Shown here one piece after another: positions 31,041 to 43,029 of a stretch of 64,000 nucleotides of DNA. This stretch comes from Delphinus delphis (lineage: Eukaryota; Chordata; Mammalia; Artiodactyla; Delphinidae). The stretch's first letter is position 1. The number at the start of each line of letters is the position of its first letter. The DNA lies in assembly GCF_949987515.2 (NCBI RefSeq), contig NC_082702.1, positions 55,335,600 through 55,399,599 on the forward strand. The letters run 5' to 3'. A program made the position numbers and the translations under genes. Below the pieces are notes generated by a model. The model was not told the origin of the DNA. It did not search any database and saw only the letters and a list, made by a program, of their open reading frames with translations.

Positions 31041-32250
31041 CAAGGGCCCAACGGAGGCCACAGGGAGGGAGAGCACGGGCAGGGGTGGCGAGAGCTGAGG
31101 ACAGACTGGGGACAGCCATCGGGCAGTGGGAAGGACTGGGGTTTGACTCCAGGGGAATGGAGGCCACAGGTGGGTCCAGGGCCATGGTGGGCTGGGCTCT
31201 GACTTCTGTTTTTAAAGGCCATTAAAAGCCACCTCAAGGAGAAGGGGGGAAGGAGGGCCTTCCGAATGAACTGATTTAAACTTGAAACAACAAGGAAAAC
31301 GAGGATGCCTTTCCCTGAATGACCAGTTTTATTCTACCAAGTTCATTAGTTGGGGGGGACTTGAGATCTAAAGGTCAAGTTTCCTCACAGGCGTGGGTGG
31401 CTGGAAGATTCACCGCACCTCACAGGCATCCCCTATTTATTCCTCGCCACACCCCCACAGTACCCCATTTACAGATGGGGAAACCGAGGCCCAGCGCGGC
31501 CGAGCACCTTGCCCAGGCCCCCAGGGCCACGGGTCCCGCCCAGGCCTATCTGTCCCGAGCTCAGTCCCAGACCTGCCTTGATCACGAGTTTCTTTCCAGC
31601 CTGAGTTGCCTCTGGCCAGCGCTTGCACTCCGTGGGACTACGGAAATCAAGACAGAAATGACCAGAAGCCCAGCCTGCCCCTCCGGCTGCCGATACGGCC
31701 CGACCCTCCCTGCTGGGCTGGCCCGGAAGCACCAGCCCTGGCCCATGGGTGGATTGAGATGGGCGTGGACCTGGGCTAACACGGTTTTGCCCCCCAAATA
31801 AGATGGCCTTGTCACGCAGGGGTGCCTGTGGACACAGCGGCGAGGACAGCTCGCAAGTCCCAGAGGGGCCCAGGCGAGGTCAGCGAGGCCTGTCTTCCCC
31901 CGCCGGCTGGTCTGGTGGCGCGGGCAGGCCAGGCCTGGAGCAGGCGGGAGGACCAAGACCCCCCTTCCCCCCTTCCCAGGGCTGCTAGGACGACCTGCCC
32001 ACTTCCGGACAAGGCTGGCAGAGCCACGAGACGTCTGATCCCAGATGGAAAATTGAAACCACGCTGCTCCGTCACTACAGCCATTTGTCACTGGACGAGG
32101 GTGCACATAAACAGCTTAATTCAAAACACACTGCCACCCCCTCCACTCCTGCCTTTGCGGAGCTTTCCCTTGGCTGGCTTCAAGGTAACAACTACAGAGC
32201 AATGTCCAAGTGAAGGGCCCTCTTTCCTACTCCTTGTTGAGCTGAGCGTG
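31041..32250. other. GC-rich intergenic DNA with an antisense MIR
   Basis: At about 31440-31560, CCCCATTTACAGATGGGGAA and ACCTTGCCCAGGCCCCCAGG mark an antisense MIR. Overlapping frames up to 185 codons are chance products of GC content. Confidence 0.45.
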
Positions 32251-32254
32251 CTCA

Positions 32255-32400
32255 AATGCTCTATCTTGTCTTCACGTCAGCCCCATGACATAAGAATTGT
32301 TATTTTGCCCACTTGTCAGAGGCCCGAGTTCAATCGTTGGGCCAAAGTCATGCAGACAAGAGGCAGAGCCAGATGCTAGCCGAACCTTCCCGTAGACCCA
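32255..32400 (-). mobile_element. MIR SINE fragment
   Basis: CGTCAGCCCCATGACATAAG, TGGGCCAAAGTCATGCAGAC and AAGAGGCAGAGCCAGATGCT follow the antisense MIR. Confidence 0.65.
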
Positions 32401-32699
32401 GCTGCCCCTCTGTGACCTTGGCCGCTACGCCGGGGCACACAGCACCCAGGTGCACAGCCAGCACCTCACACCTGCGCTGGATCCCAGGTCCGCTCCACTT
32501 GCTGAGTGTAGGCGGTCTTTGAGGTCCCTCTCTGAGCCCCAGTGGGAGACCCACCCGCCTTGGGGACTGGTCCCACAGCTCATAGGCCTGAGCTGGGCTT
32601 CATCCTCAAACCACGTGCCCATCAGCTTCTCTCACCGTCTCAAAAATCTTTTTCATCTCTGGTATCATCAAGCAAGGGAGTATAACTAAAGAATGAGGA

Positions 32700-32910
32700 G
32701 CCCCCGGGTTAGAGTCCCTGTGGGGTCCCTTCTGGCTGTGTGATCTTGGGCAAATTCCTTAACTTCTCTGTGCTTCCATTTCCTTATCTGTACAAGGGGC
32801 CCAATAATAGTACCTATCTCATAGAGCAGTCACGAGGAGTCGATGAGATAGTGTGAGTAAGGTGTTTAAAACAACACCTGGACTATTTAATAAAGGCTGA
32901 TGAATAATAG
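32700..32910 (+). mobile_element. MIR SINE
   Basis: GGCTGTGTGATCTTGGGCAA, CTTCTCTGTGCTTCCATTTC, CTTATCTGTACAAGGGGCCC and AATAATAGTACCTATCTCAT form a well-preserved sense MIR. Confidence 0.88.
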
Positions 32911-33501
32911 AGTAACAAAGGAAGCCCTGCAAATGTGTCAGATTGCATCACAATAAGAAGTGAATGGTTATAAAAATAGCTGAGCAACCAAAAGTGCTCA
33001 CACCAGCAACACAGGGATGAACAAACGAGTGAGTGAATGAACATGAAACTGACCAGACTAGGCCAGCAGAAGCCCACGGGAGCCTGGCCCTGTTTTCCGG
33101 TGTCAGGAGCCCTGGGCTGTAGGTGAGGACGTGTGTGGTTGTAACCCAAGCCCACACGGATGGAAGGGGGAGACTTCGATTTCCCTGTGCAGGAAACCTG
33201 TGAGCTGGATCCGCAGGCTGCTTCCCCAGCCCTACAAGAAGAGGATTTGTTTCTGCAAGGCCCCCTTCCCCACGTTCACCCTGCCCGCCTCGTTCAGTGA
33301 TTCTAGATAAAATAGTGAAAACAGTGAAGGGGAATAATACTCCTGCTGAGTTGCCTGGGGAGTGGCGACCAATCCTTTTCCAGCCAGAGTCTCGGAAGGC
33401 AGTGGATTGGAGGCTGGGAGCTTCAGGTGACAGTTTGAATGTCCTTCCCTCCTGGTGTTCTGAGCTTAGAAAATGAACGGAGAAAAGGAGGTCTTGTGTT
33501 T

Positions 33502-33504
<3 letters not shown>
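32911..33504. other. Intergenic DNA, nothing recognised
   Basis: No repeat family or gene can be supported. Confidence 0.4.

Positions 33505-33551
<47 letters not shown>
33505..33551. repeat. (GT)n microsatellite
   Basis: About 23 uninterrupted GT units. Confidence 0.97.
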
Positions 33552-33554
<3 letters not shown>

Positions 33555-33709
33555 GGGAGAGTCCAGGGTAAAGGAACAGCGGGGAGCACGAATACTTTCA
33601 TAAGACCGAGCCACTGTACCCAGAATTAATGTGACACACACTGCATCTTTAAGATTGTATGGTTGAAACCAGACAGCCACCGTATTCCAAAAATCCTCCC
33701 CATTTCACC

Positions 33710-33940
33710 CGAGCCAGGCACTGTTCTCAGCTCTTTACAAATATTAACTTCTCAGTCCTCAAAACAGCCTCATGTGGTAGCTACCAGTATTATCTCCATT
33801 TCACCGATGAGGAAACTGAGGCACAGAGAGGGTAGGTGACTTACCCAAGGTCACACAGGCTGGGAGGAACAGAGCCAGGATTTGAGCCCGAGCAGTTGGG
33901 TTAAACTGCCTGCTCCTGACCGCTAGGCCACGCCACCCTA
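33710..33940 (-). mobile_element. MIR SINE
   Basis: GAGCCAGGCACTGTTCTCAG, AAAACAGCCTCATGTGGTAG, ATGAGGAAACTGAGGCACAG, CCCAAGGTCACACAGGCTGG and CAGGATTTGAGCCCGAGCAG form a long antisense MIR. Confidence 0.9.
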
Positions 33941-34109
33941 AGAGGGAATCCCTGACCCAGGGTCGCTCACAGCCACATTTCAGGGCCACGTGACAGGATG
34001 TGACCAGAAAGGTGGGCATCAGTCTCGTAACACACTTAATTCTCCACACTTGGCTCTGAATGGCTTTCAGAGTTCCCAACTCATGTGTCAAAACAAGAAG
34101 GGCACTCTT

Positions 34110-34462
34110 CTTGTTGTTGTTGTTATAAATTTATTCATCTATTTATATAGTTTTTTGGCTGTGTTGGGTCTTCGTTGCTGTGCGCGGGCTTTCTCTAGTT
34201 GCGGCGAGCGGAGGCTACTGTTCGTTGCGGTGCGTGGGCTTCTCATTGCGTTGGCTTCTCTTGTTGTGGAACACGGGTTCTAGGCGTGCGGGCTCAGCAG
34301 TTGTGGCACACGGGCTTCAGTAGTTGCGGCACGCAGGCTCAGTAGTTGTGGTGCACGGGCTTAGCTGCTCCACGGCATGTGGCATCTTCCCAGACCAGGG
34401 CTCGAATCCGAGTCCCCTGCATTGGCAGGTGGATTCTTAACCACTGTGCCACCAGGGAAGTC
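34110..34462 (-). mobile_element. Long CHR-type SINE
   Basis: On the minus strand it begins GACTTCCCTGGTGGCACAGT and carries the repeated CACAACTACTGAGCCTGCGT-type units. The flanks CAAGAAGGGCACTCTT (34094-34109) and CAAGAAGGACAGTCTT (34463-34478) are a 16-bp duplication with two mismatches. Confidence 0.9.
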
Positions 34463-35807
34463 CAAGAAGGACAGTCTTAAAAGCAAGTCGAGAAAGAAAG
34501 ACGGTCCAGGAAACCATTCCAAATCGGAGGAGACAAAGGAACGGGGTAACTACACACATGTGGGTCCTGGACCCGGGAAATAAAGGCTTCTTAGAGGCTT
34601 CGCTGGGCTGACCTTGAGAGTGAGCTGTGGCTTACACAGTAGTACTGTGACATGTTAGAGTACACAGAATATACTATGATGCCCTAATAGTACAGGCCAA
34701 CCTTGGTGTATTGCACTTTACTGCACTTCGTGGATACTGTGTTTTTTACAAATTGCTGGTTCGTGGCGACCCCGTGTCTAGCAAGTGTACCAGCGCCGTT
34801 TTTCCAACAGCATTTGCTCACTTCCTGTTTCTGTGTCACATTTTGGTGATTCTCACAGTCTTTCCAACTTTTCCGTTGTTGTTATATTTGTTGTGGGTAT
34901 CTGGGATCAGTGATCTTAAGGTGACTCTTGTAATTGTTGGGGGCGCCACGAACCACACCCATGTTAGAAGGCAGACTTAATCCATAAATATCGTGTGCGT
35001 TCTGACCAATCCAGAGACCAGCCGTTCCGCCCTCTGTCCCTCTCCTCGGGCCTCCCTATTCCGAGACACAGCAATATTGAAATTAGGCCAATTAATAACC
35101 CTGCAACAACCTCTCCGTGTTTCAGGAAGAGTCGTACGTCTCTCACTTTAAAGCAAAAGCTAGAAACGATGAAGCTTCGTGAGGAAGGCTTGTTAGAAGC
35201 CAAGACAGGCCCAAATCGAGGCCTCTCTTGCCAAACTGTCAGCCAAGTTGTGAATGCAAAAGAAAGTTCCTGAAGGAAATTAAAATGCTGCTCCAGTGAA
35301 CACACGGATGATAAGAAAGTGAAACAGCCTTACTGCCGATATGGAGAAAGTCTGAGTGGTCTGGATAGAAGATGAAACCAGCCACATTCCCTGAAGCTAC
35401 AGCCTAATCCGGAGCAAGGCCCCACCTCTCTCCAGTTCCGCGAAGGCTGAGAGAGGGCAGGGAGCTGCAGGAGGAAAGTCTGAAACAGAGGTCGGTTCAT
35501 GAGGTTGAAGGACAGAAGCCGCCTCCGTAGCACGGAAGTGCCAGGTGAAGCCGCAGGTGCTGAGGGGGAAGCTGCGGCTCAGGTCATCCATGAAGGTGGC
35601 TGCACTGAGCAAGAGATGATCACTGTGGAGGAAACAGCCATGAAGAACATTCATGGTTCATGGGAAGAGGTCCAAATATTGACCGGAGTTTGGAAGAAGT
35701 CGATTCCAGCCCTCGTGGACAGCTTTCAGGGGTTCAGGATTTAGTGGAGGAAAGAACTGCAGATGTGGTAGAAACAGCAAGAGAACTAGAATTAGAAGTG
35801 GAGGCTG

Positions 35808-36185
35808 GGGGCTTCCCTGGTGGCACAGTGGCTAAGAATCCACCTGCCAGTGCAGGGGACACAGGTTCGAGCCCTGGTCCGGGAAGATCCCACGTGCCAC
35901 GGAGCAACTAAGCCCGCACGCCACAACTACTGAGCCTGCGCTCTAGAGCCTGCGAGCCACAGCTACTGAGCCCACATGCCACAACTATTGAGCCCGCGCG
36001 CCTAGAGCCCGTGCTCCACAAGAGAAGCCACCGCAATGAGAAGCCCGCGCACCGCAACGAAGAGTAGCCCCTGCTCGCCACAACTAGAGAAAGCCTGTGC
36101 GCAGCCACGAAGACCCAAGGCAGCCAAGAATAAATTAATTAATTAAGAAAACAAAAGTGCACTGGAAATAACGTTTAAAAAAAAA
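35808..36185 (+). mobile_element. Long CHR-type SINE inside Tigger1
   Basis: It begins GGGGCTTCCCTGGTGGCACA, with CACCTGCCAGTGCAGGGGAC and GGTTCGAGCCCTGGTCCGGG, and ends AAGACCCAAGGCAGCCAAGA then a TAAATTAATT tail. AGAAGTGGAGGCTG (35794-35807) and AAAGTAGAGCCTG (36187-36199) flank it; both derive from one Tigger1 site. Confidence 0.92.
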
Positions 36186-36353
36186 AAAAGTAGAGCCTGA
36201 AGACGTGACTGAACTGATGTAATCTCATGATAAAACTTGGGTGGGTGAGCAGCTGCTTCTTATAGACGAACAAAGAAAGTGGTTTCTTGAGATGGAATCT
36301 ACTCCAGGTGAAGATGCTGTGAAGATTGTTGAAATGACAACAAAGGATTTAGA

Positions 36354-36463
36354 TTTTTTTTTTTTTTTTTGGCCACGCCGTGCGGCACGCAGGATCTTAG
36401 GATGGAACGTGCGCCCCCTGCCGTGGAAGCGCGGAGTCCTAACCACTGGACCGCCAGGGATGT
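36354..36463 (-). mobile_element. Short CHR-type SINE inside Tigger1
   Basis: The + strand reads a T run, then GGCCACGCCGTGCGGCACGC, GCGCCCCCTGCCGTGGAAGC and CGGAGTCCTAACCACTGGAC. It is the short SINE form in reverse. CAAAGGATTTAGA (36341-36353) and CCAAGGATTTAGA (36464-36476) are the target duplication. Confidence 0.9.
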
Positions 36464-36651
36464 CCAAGGATTTAGAATATTATACTAACTTAGTTGATAA
36501 AGCAGGGTTTGAGAAGACTGACTCCAGTTTTGAAAGAAGTTCTATTGTGGGTCAAGTGCTATCACACAGCACGATATGCTACAGAGAAATTGGTCACGAA
36601 AGTCAATCGATGCGGCAAACTTGACTGTTCTCTTATTTTAAGAAATTGCCA

Positions 36652-37481
<830 letters not shown>

Positions 37482-37750
37482 AAGAAATTGCCACAGCCAT
37501 GCCATCCTTCAGTAGCCACCGCCCTGATCAGTCAGTGGCCATCAACACCCACGCGAGACCCTCCACCAGCAAAAAAGAGGACGACTCGCTGAAGGTTCGG
37601 ATGATGGTTAGAATGTTTTAGCAATGCAGTATTTTTAAATGAAGGCACGTACATTGTTTTTTCAGACTTAATGTAATTGCACACCTAACAGACTACAGTA
37701 TAGTGTAAACATAACTTTCATATGCACTGGGAAACCAAAAAATTCGGGAG

Positions 37751-37955
37751 GGCTTCCCTGGTGGCTCAGTGGTTGAGAGTCCGCCTGCCGATGCAGGGGA
37801 CACGGGTTCGTGCCCCGTCCGGGAAGATCCCACATGCCGCGGAGCGGCTGGGCCCGTAAGCCATGGCCGCTGAGCCTGAGCGTCCGGAGCCTGTGCTCTG
37901 CGGCGGGAGAGGCCACAGCAGTGAGAAGCCCGCGTACTGAAAAAAAAAAACAAAC
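37751..37955 (+). mobile_element. Compact CHR-type SINE inside Tigger1
   Basis: It begins GGCTTCCCTGGTGGCTCAGT and has CCGCCTGCCGATGCAGGGGA, GCGGAGCGGCTGGGCCCGTA and GCGTCCGGAGCCTGTGCTCT, ending in poly(A). AAAAAATTCGGGAG (37737-37750) and AAAAAATTCAGGAG (37956-37969) are a 14-bp duplication with one mismatch. Confidence 0.93.
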
Positions 37956-38094
37956 AAAAAATTCAGGAGATTTATTGCAATATTTGCTTTATTGCAGTGG
38001 TCTGGAATCGAGCCAGCAACATCTCTGAGGCTCGGCTGTATTATACTCTGGTAAGATGCTAAATTTCCTGGGTCATTTTATTGTATTTAGGTAA

Positions 38095-38312
38095 TAGAAA
38101 GTCGTGTTCTTAGGAAACACACACCAGAGTGTTCAGGGAGAAAAGTGGCTGATGTTTGCAACTTACGTATTTATTATATTTACATGAAAACGTATATAGG
38201 GAAAGAATGTAACATGTAAATGAATCTGGGTGAAGGTACACGGGAATCCCCTCTATTATTGCAACTTTTCTGTTGTAATTATACCAAAATAAAAAGTTAC
38301 AGAAACTAACAA
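38095..38312 (+). mobile_element. Old LINE-like 3' terminal fragment
   Basis: CTGGGTGAAGGTACACGGGA, TATTGCAACTTTTCTGTTGT and CCAAAATAAAAAGTTAC are typical of the 3' ends of old mammalian L1-type repeats. The family is uncertain. Confidence 0.5.
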
Positions 38313-38549
38313 CCAAAAAAAAGGAAGTAGCCCCAAATCTGTGATGTCGCAGCGCAGCCCGGCACCTGTCTTTAAGATTCTCGACATCCACCGACACTGA
38401 AACACACCTGTGCACGCTCAGTCCCCCAGTGGCTGCCGCAGATTACCACGTTCAGGGGGGGTGGCCCATTGCTCGGACTGTTTGAGAGGCCCCGGCTTCC
38501 CTGGACATCCTCGCCTCTCCCTCCCAGCTCCAGAGATGCCAAAAGCACC

Positions 38550-38770
38550 CACTGTGTGCCAGGCACTGGAGCTGACCCTGGTGGTTCCGGGGTCAACGAG
38601 GCAGACCCCGCCCCCGCCCTCGCCCTCAGGGAAGCAACAGACACAGGACAGGAATTTCAAGGGTGAGGAGGGTCCAAGGAGAGGTGCTCCGGGAACCTAC
38701 TTGTCCTGAGCAGGGTGGGAGCGGAAAGGCTTCCAGGTGGAAATAATTTACAGCAAGGCCCAAAGGAGAG
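38550..38770 (+). mobile_element. L2 LINE 3' fragment
   Basis: GCACCCACTGTGTGCCAGGC, ACTGGAGCTGACCCTGGTGG and GGAAAGGCTTCCAGGTGG are L2-like, diverged. Confidence 0.6.
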
Positions 38771-38789
38771 GGGGCAAAATGCTTCCCGG

Positions 38790-38900
38790 CAGGTCTGTGA
38801 GTTAGGTGCCCTGAGCCCATTTTACAGGTGGGAAAACTGAGGCTCCAGGCGTGTAATTAACTTGCCCGAGGTGCTGTGGCTAGGACGTGGTGGCCTTGGG
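38790..38900 (-). mobile_element. MIR SINE fragment
   Basis: CCATTTTACAGGTGGGAAAA, CTGAGGCTCCAGGCGTGTAA and ACTTGCCCGAGGTGCTGTGG are an antisense MIR. Confidence 0.75.
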
Positions 38901-38972
38901 ATCCACACTGGAGCAATGCCACACCCTCCTAAGAGCAAGAGGGGTGACATCTATGGGGAGACCAGAACCCAC

Positions 38973-39154
38973 TCCAGGAGAGGGGCCACCCCTTCCATCC
39001 CCAGGAGCCAAGCATGCAGACAGCTAACAGGATTTTCAGGAACCACTGTCTCTAGTGTCTACTTTTTGCTGAGCTATTTCCCCAGAAATTCTATAAGAAT
39101 TTCTATAAAAGCCAGATTTCTTCCCCCTGATAATGAAATTGGAGTGATCACACC
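38973..39154. repeat. Local duplication, copy 1
   Basis: It shares AGCTAACAGGATTTTCAGG-, ACCACTGTCTCTAGT-, GAGCTATTTCCCCAGAAA- and GAAATTGGAGTGATCACACC-type blocks in the same order as 39998-40172. It is about 1,025 bp upstream of copy 2. I do not recognise a dispersed family. Confidence 0.75.
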
Positions 39155-39997
39155 AATGGGAAAATTGGGCCCAAGGTCCCCACTCAACCTGATCTTTCAG
39201 CTTCTCAGCCGTCTCCCTGCCGGAGCTGCCTGGATGTCCGGGAAGCAGGGGAACACCGCAGACAAGGATGCCCAGGTAAGGAATCTGCGTGCGGGGCAGG
39301 CCCAGCCCTGCCACTCAGGAGCCCTGACATCTTGAGTCTAAACCTCCACCTTCCTGTCCCTAAAATACAGACAGTAATAGTGCCCACAGCCTTGGCTCAG
39401 GGCTGGACAAACTTTATGACGATGGCGGCAATGTTGATCAGAATGACGATGATTTTGAGGCTGAAACACTTCATTTTCTCCATTCGTGGCCCAGATGCTA
39501 AGGAACTGCGTCCAAATCTCACTGTTTGGCCAGCTCCTTTCCTTCCAGACTGTGTGGGTTTGTTTTTCCCCTTGTTTCTTTGCCAAGAGCAAGAGTCACA
39601 AACCTCACCACCTGCCCCTTTGGAAGAGAATTATTATTTTAACCAAAAGAACAGCGATGGCAAACCTTAGGGGACCTTGGGAAAACCCTAAAGTGTCAGC
39701 AGGCATGGGTGCCAGCAAACCTCAGGTTCCACGTCTCACCCCTTAGTAGCCTCTTCCTGTGTCATTGCTACATGGGCCCCAGGGGCTTGGGGACCTCACC
39801 CCAAAGTATAGTCGAGGAGAGACAGTTCAGAAGCTGGCCCCTGGGAAGATTCCAACAGTGTTTTCATTTGGGCTGGACCTGTGTGGCCTCAGCTCACCTG
39901 GGCAGCTGCCTTTCAGAATGGCCCCAGGAGGCTCTCTCTTTGACAGTGGTCTTCAGTGATTAGTATAATGGTCACAGGACAACTGCATCTCCTGACC
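39155..39997. other. Intergenic DNA between duplication copies, nothing recognised
   Basis: Open frames up to 112 codons occur without protein similarity. No named repeat. Confidence 0.4.
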
Positions 39998-40172
39998 CCA
40001 GGAGAGGGGACATCCCAGGTTGGGGCCGCTCCTTCCATGCCTGGGAGGCAAGGATGCAGGTAACTAACAGGGTTTTCAGGGACCACTGTCTCTAGTCTCC
40101 ACTTTTTTGCCGAGCTATTTCCCCAGAAAGTCTATAGACTGAGAACCAGATGAAATTGGAGTGATCACACCA
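39998..40172. repeat. Local duplication, copy 2
   Basis: It is partner of 38973-39154. It lacks about 16 bases (TTCTTCCCCCTGATAA in copy 1) and has an extra segment after GGAGAGGGG. Outside these limits the flanks do not match. Confidence 0.75.
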
Positions 40173-40349
40173 TCCTCAGCATTTAAGATGGCAATGCCAA
40201 AATTTTGTGGCTGTGTAGAGATGCCCCACACCGCGTGACCACGTATCCTAACGTCCGGCAAGAAGGCAACACTTAAGGAATCGCAGTGTGAATAATAAGG
40301 CTGCTCCAACACTGTTTATGGATGGCGCTCGTTCATCCACAGATGCGTT

Positions 40350-40650
40350 CTCAGAGAGCTTGCTCTTCGCTGAGCACCGCCGATGGAGTGGTTCCCAAAG
40401 GTGCCGTGATTCAGGGATGCTGGGCAGTGGACCCGCCAACACCCTCGAGAATGGCAGTCGGGGGCGGGCGGTGCCATGAAGTGGGCGCGTTCGTGTGTGC
40501 AGTCAGGGAGGCTTCCTGGAGGAGGAATCCGGTCTGTATCCTAGGAGCAGTGGGCTACGGCAATTGAGGTTTTAATCAGGGCGGGGGATATGATCACATT
40601 TGCATTTTGGAAGTGTGTTCTGGCTACAGTGTGGAGAATAGATGGTTGGA
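40350..40650 (+). mobile_element. L2 LINE fragment
   Basis: TCAGGGAGGCTTCCTGGAGG, GAATCCGGTCTGTATCCTAG, GCGGGGGATATGATCACATT and TTCTGGCTACAGTGTGGAGA follow the internal part of L2. Confidence 0.65.
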
Positions 40651-42062
40651 GTTCAGAGTGGGAGCCAGGGAACCCGGGAGGAGACCTTAGCCCAGCCCTG
40701 GTGAGAGGCCCACAGCCAAATATTTCTAAAGTGCTTCCCTCCACTTCTGGGCGGCGTGGCCAAGGGAATGGAGAGAAGTGGGTGGGTTGAGAGATACTGA
40801 GGGGGCCACCCTGACAGGACTTGGGGGTTCATGGGCTTTGGGCAGAGGGAGAAGGCAGGGTCACAGTCACCTCCAGGTGACTGGCTTAGAGAAACTGGTC
40901 CAGGTGGTGTCTGCCTGGCCAGGTAACTCAGGTGGGAGGGGGAAAGAAAAATCTTTGTCGTGGTAAATTTAAAAAATACAAAACATAATCTGCAGTACAA
41001 TATCCTTGTTTTAAAATGTACAAAAAAAAAGACTGAAAGGAAATTCACCAAAGATCAACAGAGGTTCTCTCTGAACACGGGATTCTCCTCTTTCTACCTT
41101 TTTCTGTTTCCCAAATGATCGCTAATGACCGTGTACTAATACAATAATTAGGGAAAACCACAAGTGAAAATCGATATGCATTCGATCAATTCTAGGACAA
41201 TCCTTGCCTCTGATGGAGGTCGTTTTTCAGTTTTTTCCAGAGAGTAAGTCTGGCTGCTCAGAGCAGGGAGAGAAAAGTCCCATAGTTGGGACTCCATAGT
41301 TTAACCTCACCCATTTCCACCAGGAGCTGCCAGCCAGGCTCTGTCCTCACCATCTCTGCAAGAAATTTTTGCTCCATTTGTTAAATCCAGGTGTGTGGAT
41401 TGTATTCTGAATTCTAAAAGAGTTTTCTTTTTTGAGTTCAGTGTCACATTTTCTCCCTTGCTCTCCCAAAGAAACGTGCAAAGCACACCACACCCCAAGT
41501 GCTTGACATCTTCCTGCGGTACTTGGGCCTTTCTAAAAAAGTGAGGTGTTCCCTTCCCTGGCTTCAAAAACGTGGAGAGGTGCACTGTTGTCTTTCCCGC
41601 CTGACCCCGAGAAGATAGGATTTGGGTGGGGAAGAGCCACTCGGAAGCAACCTCCCCCGTAAATCCCATCTGTTTGCTCAGGAAGGACAGAAGGTTGAAA
41701 CGTTTTAAAACGTGAGTCTGAAGGACTGAGTCTGGCACAGGGGGACCCTGCCGACCGTCTGGGGAAGATCGCGGCCCCATTCCGGGGAGATGAACCCCCC
41801 AAATGCAAATGCAGGGGAAGGAGGCCGTGCTCCAGGCCTCTGCGGCCTCCAGCCAGTGATTGCCAAAGGGCTTTCCCCCACCGTGGGTGCAGCCAGGTGC
41901 TGTAGCACTGGAGGCCCGGGAAGACCTTGACCCCTTTGGTTCTGCAAAGAGTTGGACTTTTAGTTGCGTTCCTGATCTGAGAGTCCAGAACTGAGCCTGC
42001 ATGAGAGGTGACTGTCCCTCCTTAAAGAACTTTGGAAGACAGCGTTCTTCCGCCTTGACAAA
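40651..42062. other. Intergenic DNA, possible old repeat at 40960-41140
   Basis: The A-rich stretch ending CAGAGGTTCTCTCTGAACAC resembles the 3' end of an old LINE. The rest is unassigned. A minus-strand frame of 231 codons (41307-42002) has no recognisable domain. Confidence 0.4.
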
Positions 42063-42430
42063 AAGCAGCAGTAGTAAGAGTCATCGTAGCAATAATACTA
42101 CTAGTAATAATACTAACAGCAGTAATGATAGAAGCTGTAGCAATAGCAGTGTACTACTGATTGTAGTAATAATGGTAATAGTATTAATCGTGGCAATGAT
42201 AACAATGCTAGTAATGGTAGTAATAGCAGTGGTAGTCATAACAGTGATGATAGTATGAATACTGGTAGCAAGAGTAACCATAGTCATAGCAGTGGTAATG
42301 ATGGTCGTAATAGTATTAATAGTGATGGCAGGAGTCATAGTAGCAGTAGTAACAGTAGTGATCGTAATCATGGTAGTAATAATATAGCAGGAGGAATAGT
42401 AAGCATCGTCATACTACTACTATCAATAAT
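42063..42430. repeat. Degenerate trinucleotide tract (AGT/AAT/GAT/CAT)
   Basis: About 370 bases with strong three-base periodicity built from AGT, AAT, AGC and GAT with point changes. Frames stay open on both strands (Ser/Asn-rich on +, Thr/Ile-rich on -), which is a by-product. It runs directly into an antisense MIR (AATAATAGCAACTCCCGCTT), whose AATAATAGC start is the probable seed. Confidence 0.88.
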
Positions 42431-42640
42431 AGCAACTCCCGCTTACTAGTCGCTCTGTCCCAGACGCTGCTGGGAGCACGAGACAGAAATGAACACCTTA
42501 CTCTCCGTGGCACCTATGAGAAGGGTTCTGCTTCTACTGTCCTCTGTTTGTAGATGAAGAAACTGATTTCCCCAAAGTCTCCCAGCTGTTAAGAGGCAGG
42601 GCCAGGATTTGCACCCAAACCCGTGTCACTTCCCAGGCCC
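42425..42640 (-). mobile_element. MIR SINE
   Basis: ATGAAGAAACTGATTTCCCC, AGTCTCCCAGCTGTTAAGAG and CAGGGCCAGGATTTGCACCC are antisense MIR. Confidence 0.75.
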
Positions 42641-42995
42641 GGTGTGTGTTCGCAATCTGGCTGCCCAAGAGAATCACGGGACGCAGCTAAGGCCCCGCCC
42701 CGTGCCAGGGACTCTGATCTGCCGGCCTGCGGGGAGCCTGGTGCCGGTTTCGTGCCGTAGGCTCCCAAGGGGATGCCAGCACTCAGCGAGGGTTGACCGT
42801 CACCACGCTACACAGTAGTTCTCTCCGTCGGGGAGGCAGCAGGACCCACAAAGGTTATATAGCTTATCACCCACCCATCGGCTTTCTGATTCAAGAGGTC
42901 TGGGTGGGGCCTAGGAACCTGCATTTCTACTAAGTTCTCAGGGGATGCTGATGCCGCTGGCCGGGCACCCCACTCTGAGAAGTCCTGCTCGGCCC
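42640..42995. mobile_element. One or two MER5-type MITE remnants
   Basis: GCCCAAGAGAATCACGGGAC and GGATGCCAGCACTCAGCG mark the first. TGGGGCCTAGGAACCTGCAT, CTAAGTTCTCAGGGGATGCT and CTCTGAGAAGTCC mark the second (about 42880-42995). Confidence 0.55.
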
Positions 42996-43029
42996 AGATC
43001 CCACCTCCCGGGCAGAAACATGGTCCATG

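Noticed and set aside
33423..33680. A His-Thr repeat frame on the minus strand
   Set aside because: It is translation of the GT microsatellite.
42001..42449. Ser/Asn-rich + strand frames and a Thr/Ile-rich minus frame
   Set aside because: They are by-products of the three-base periodicity of the degenerate trinucleotide tract and shift frame partway.
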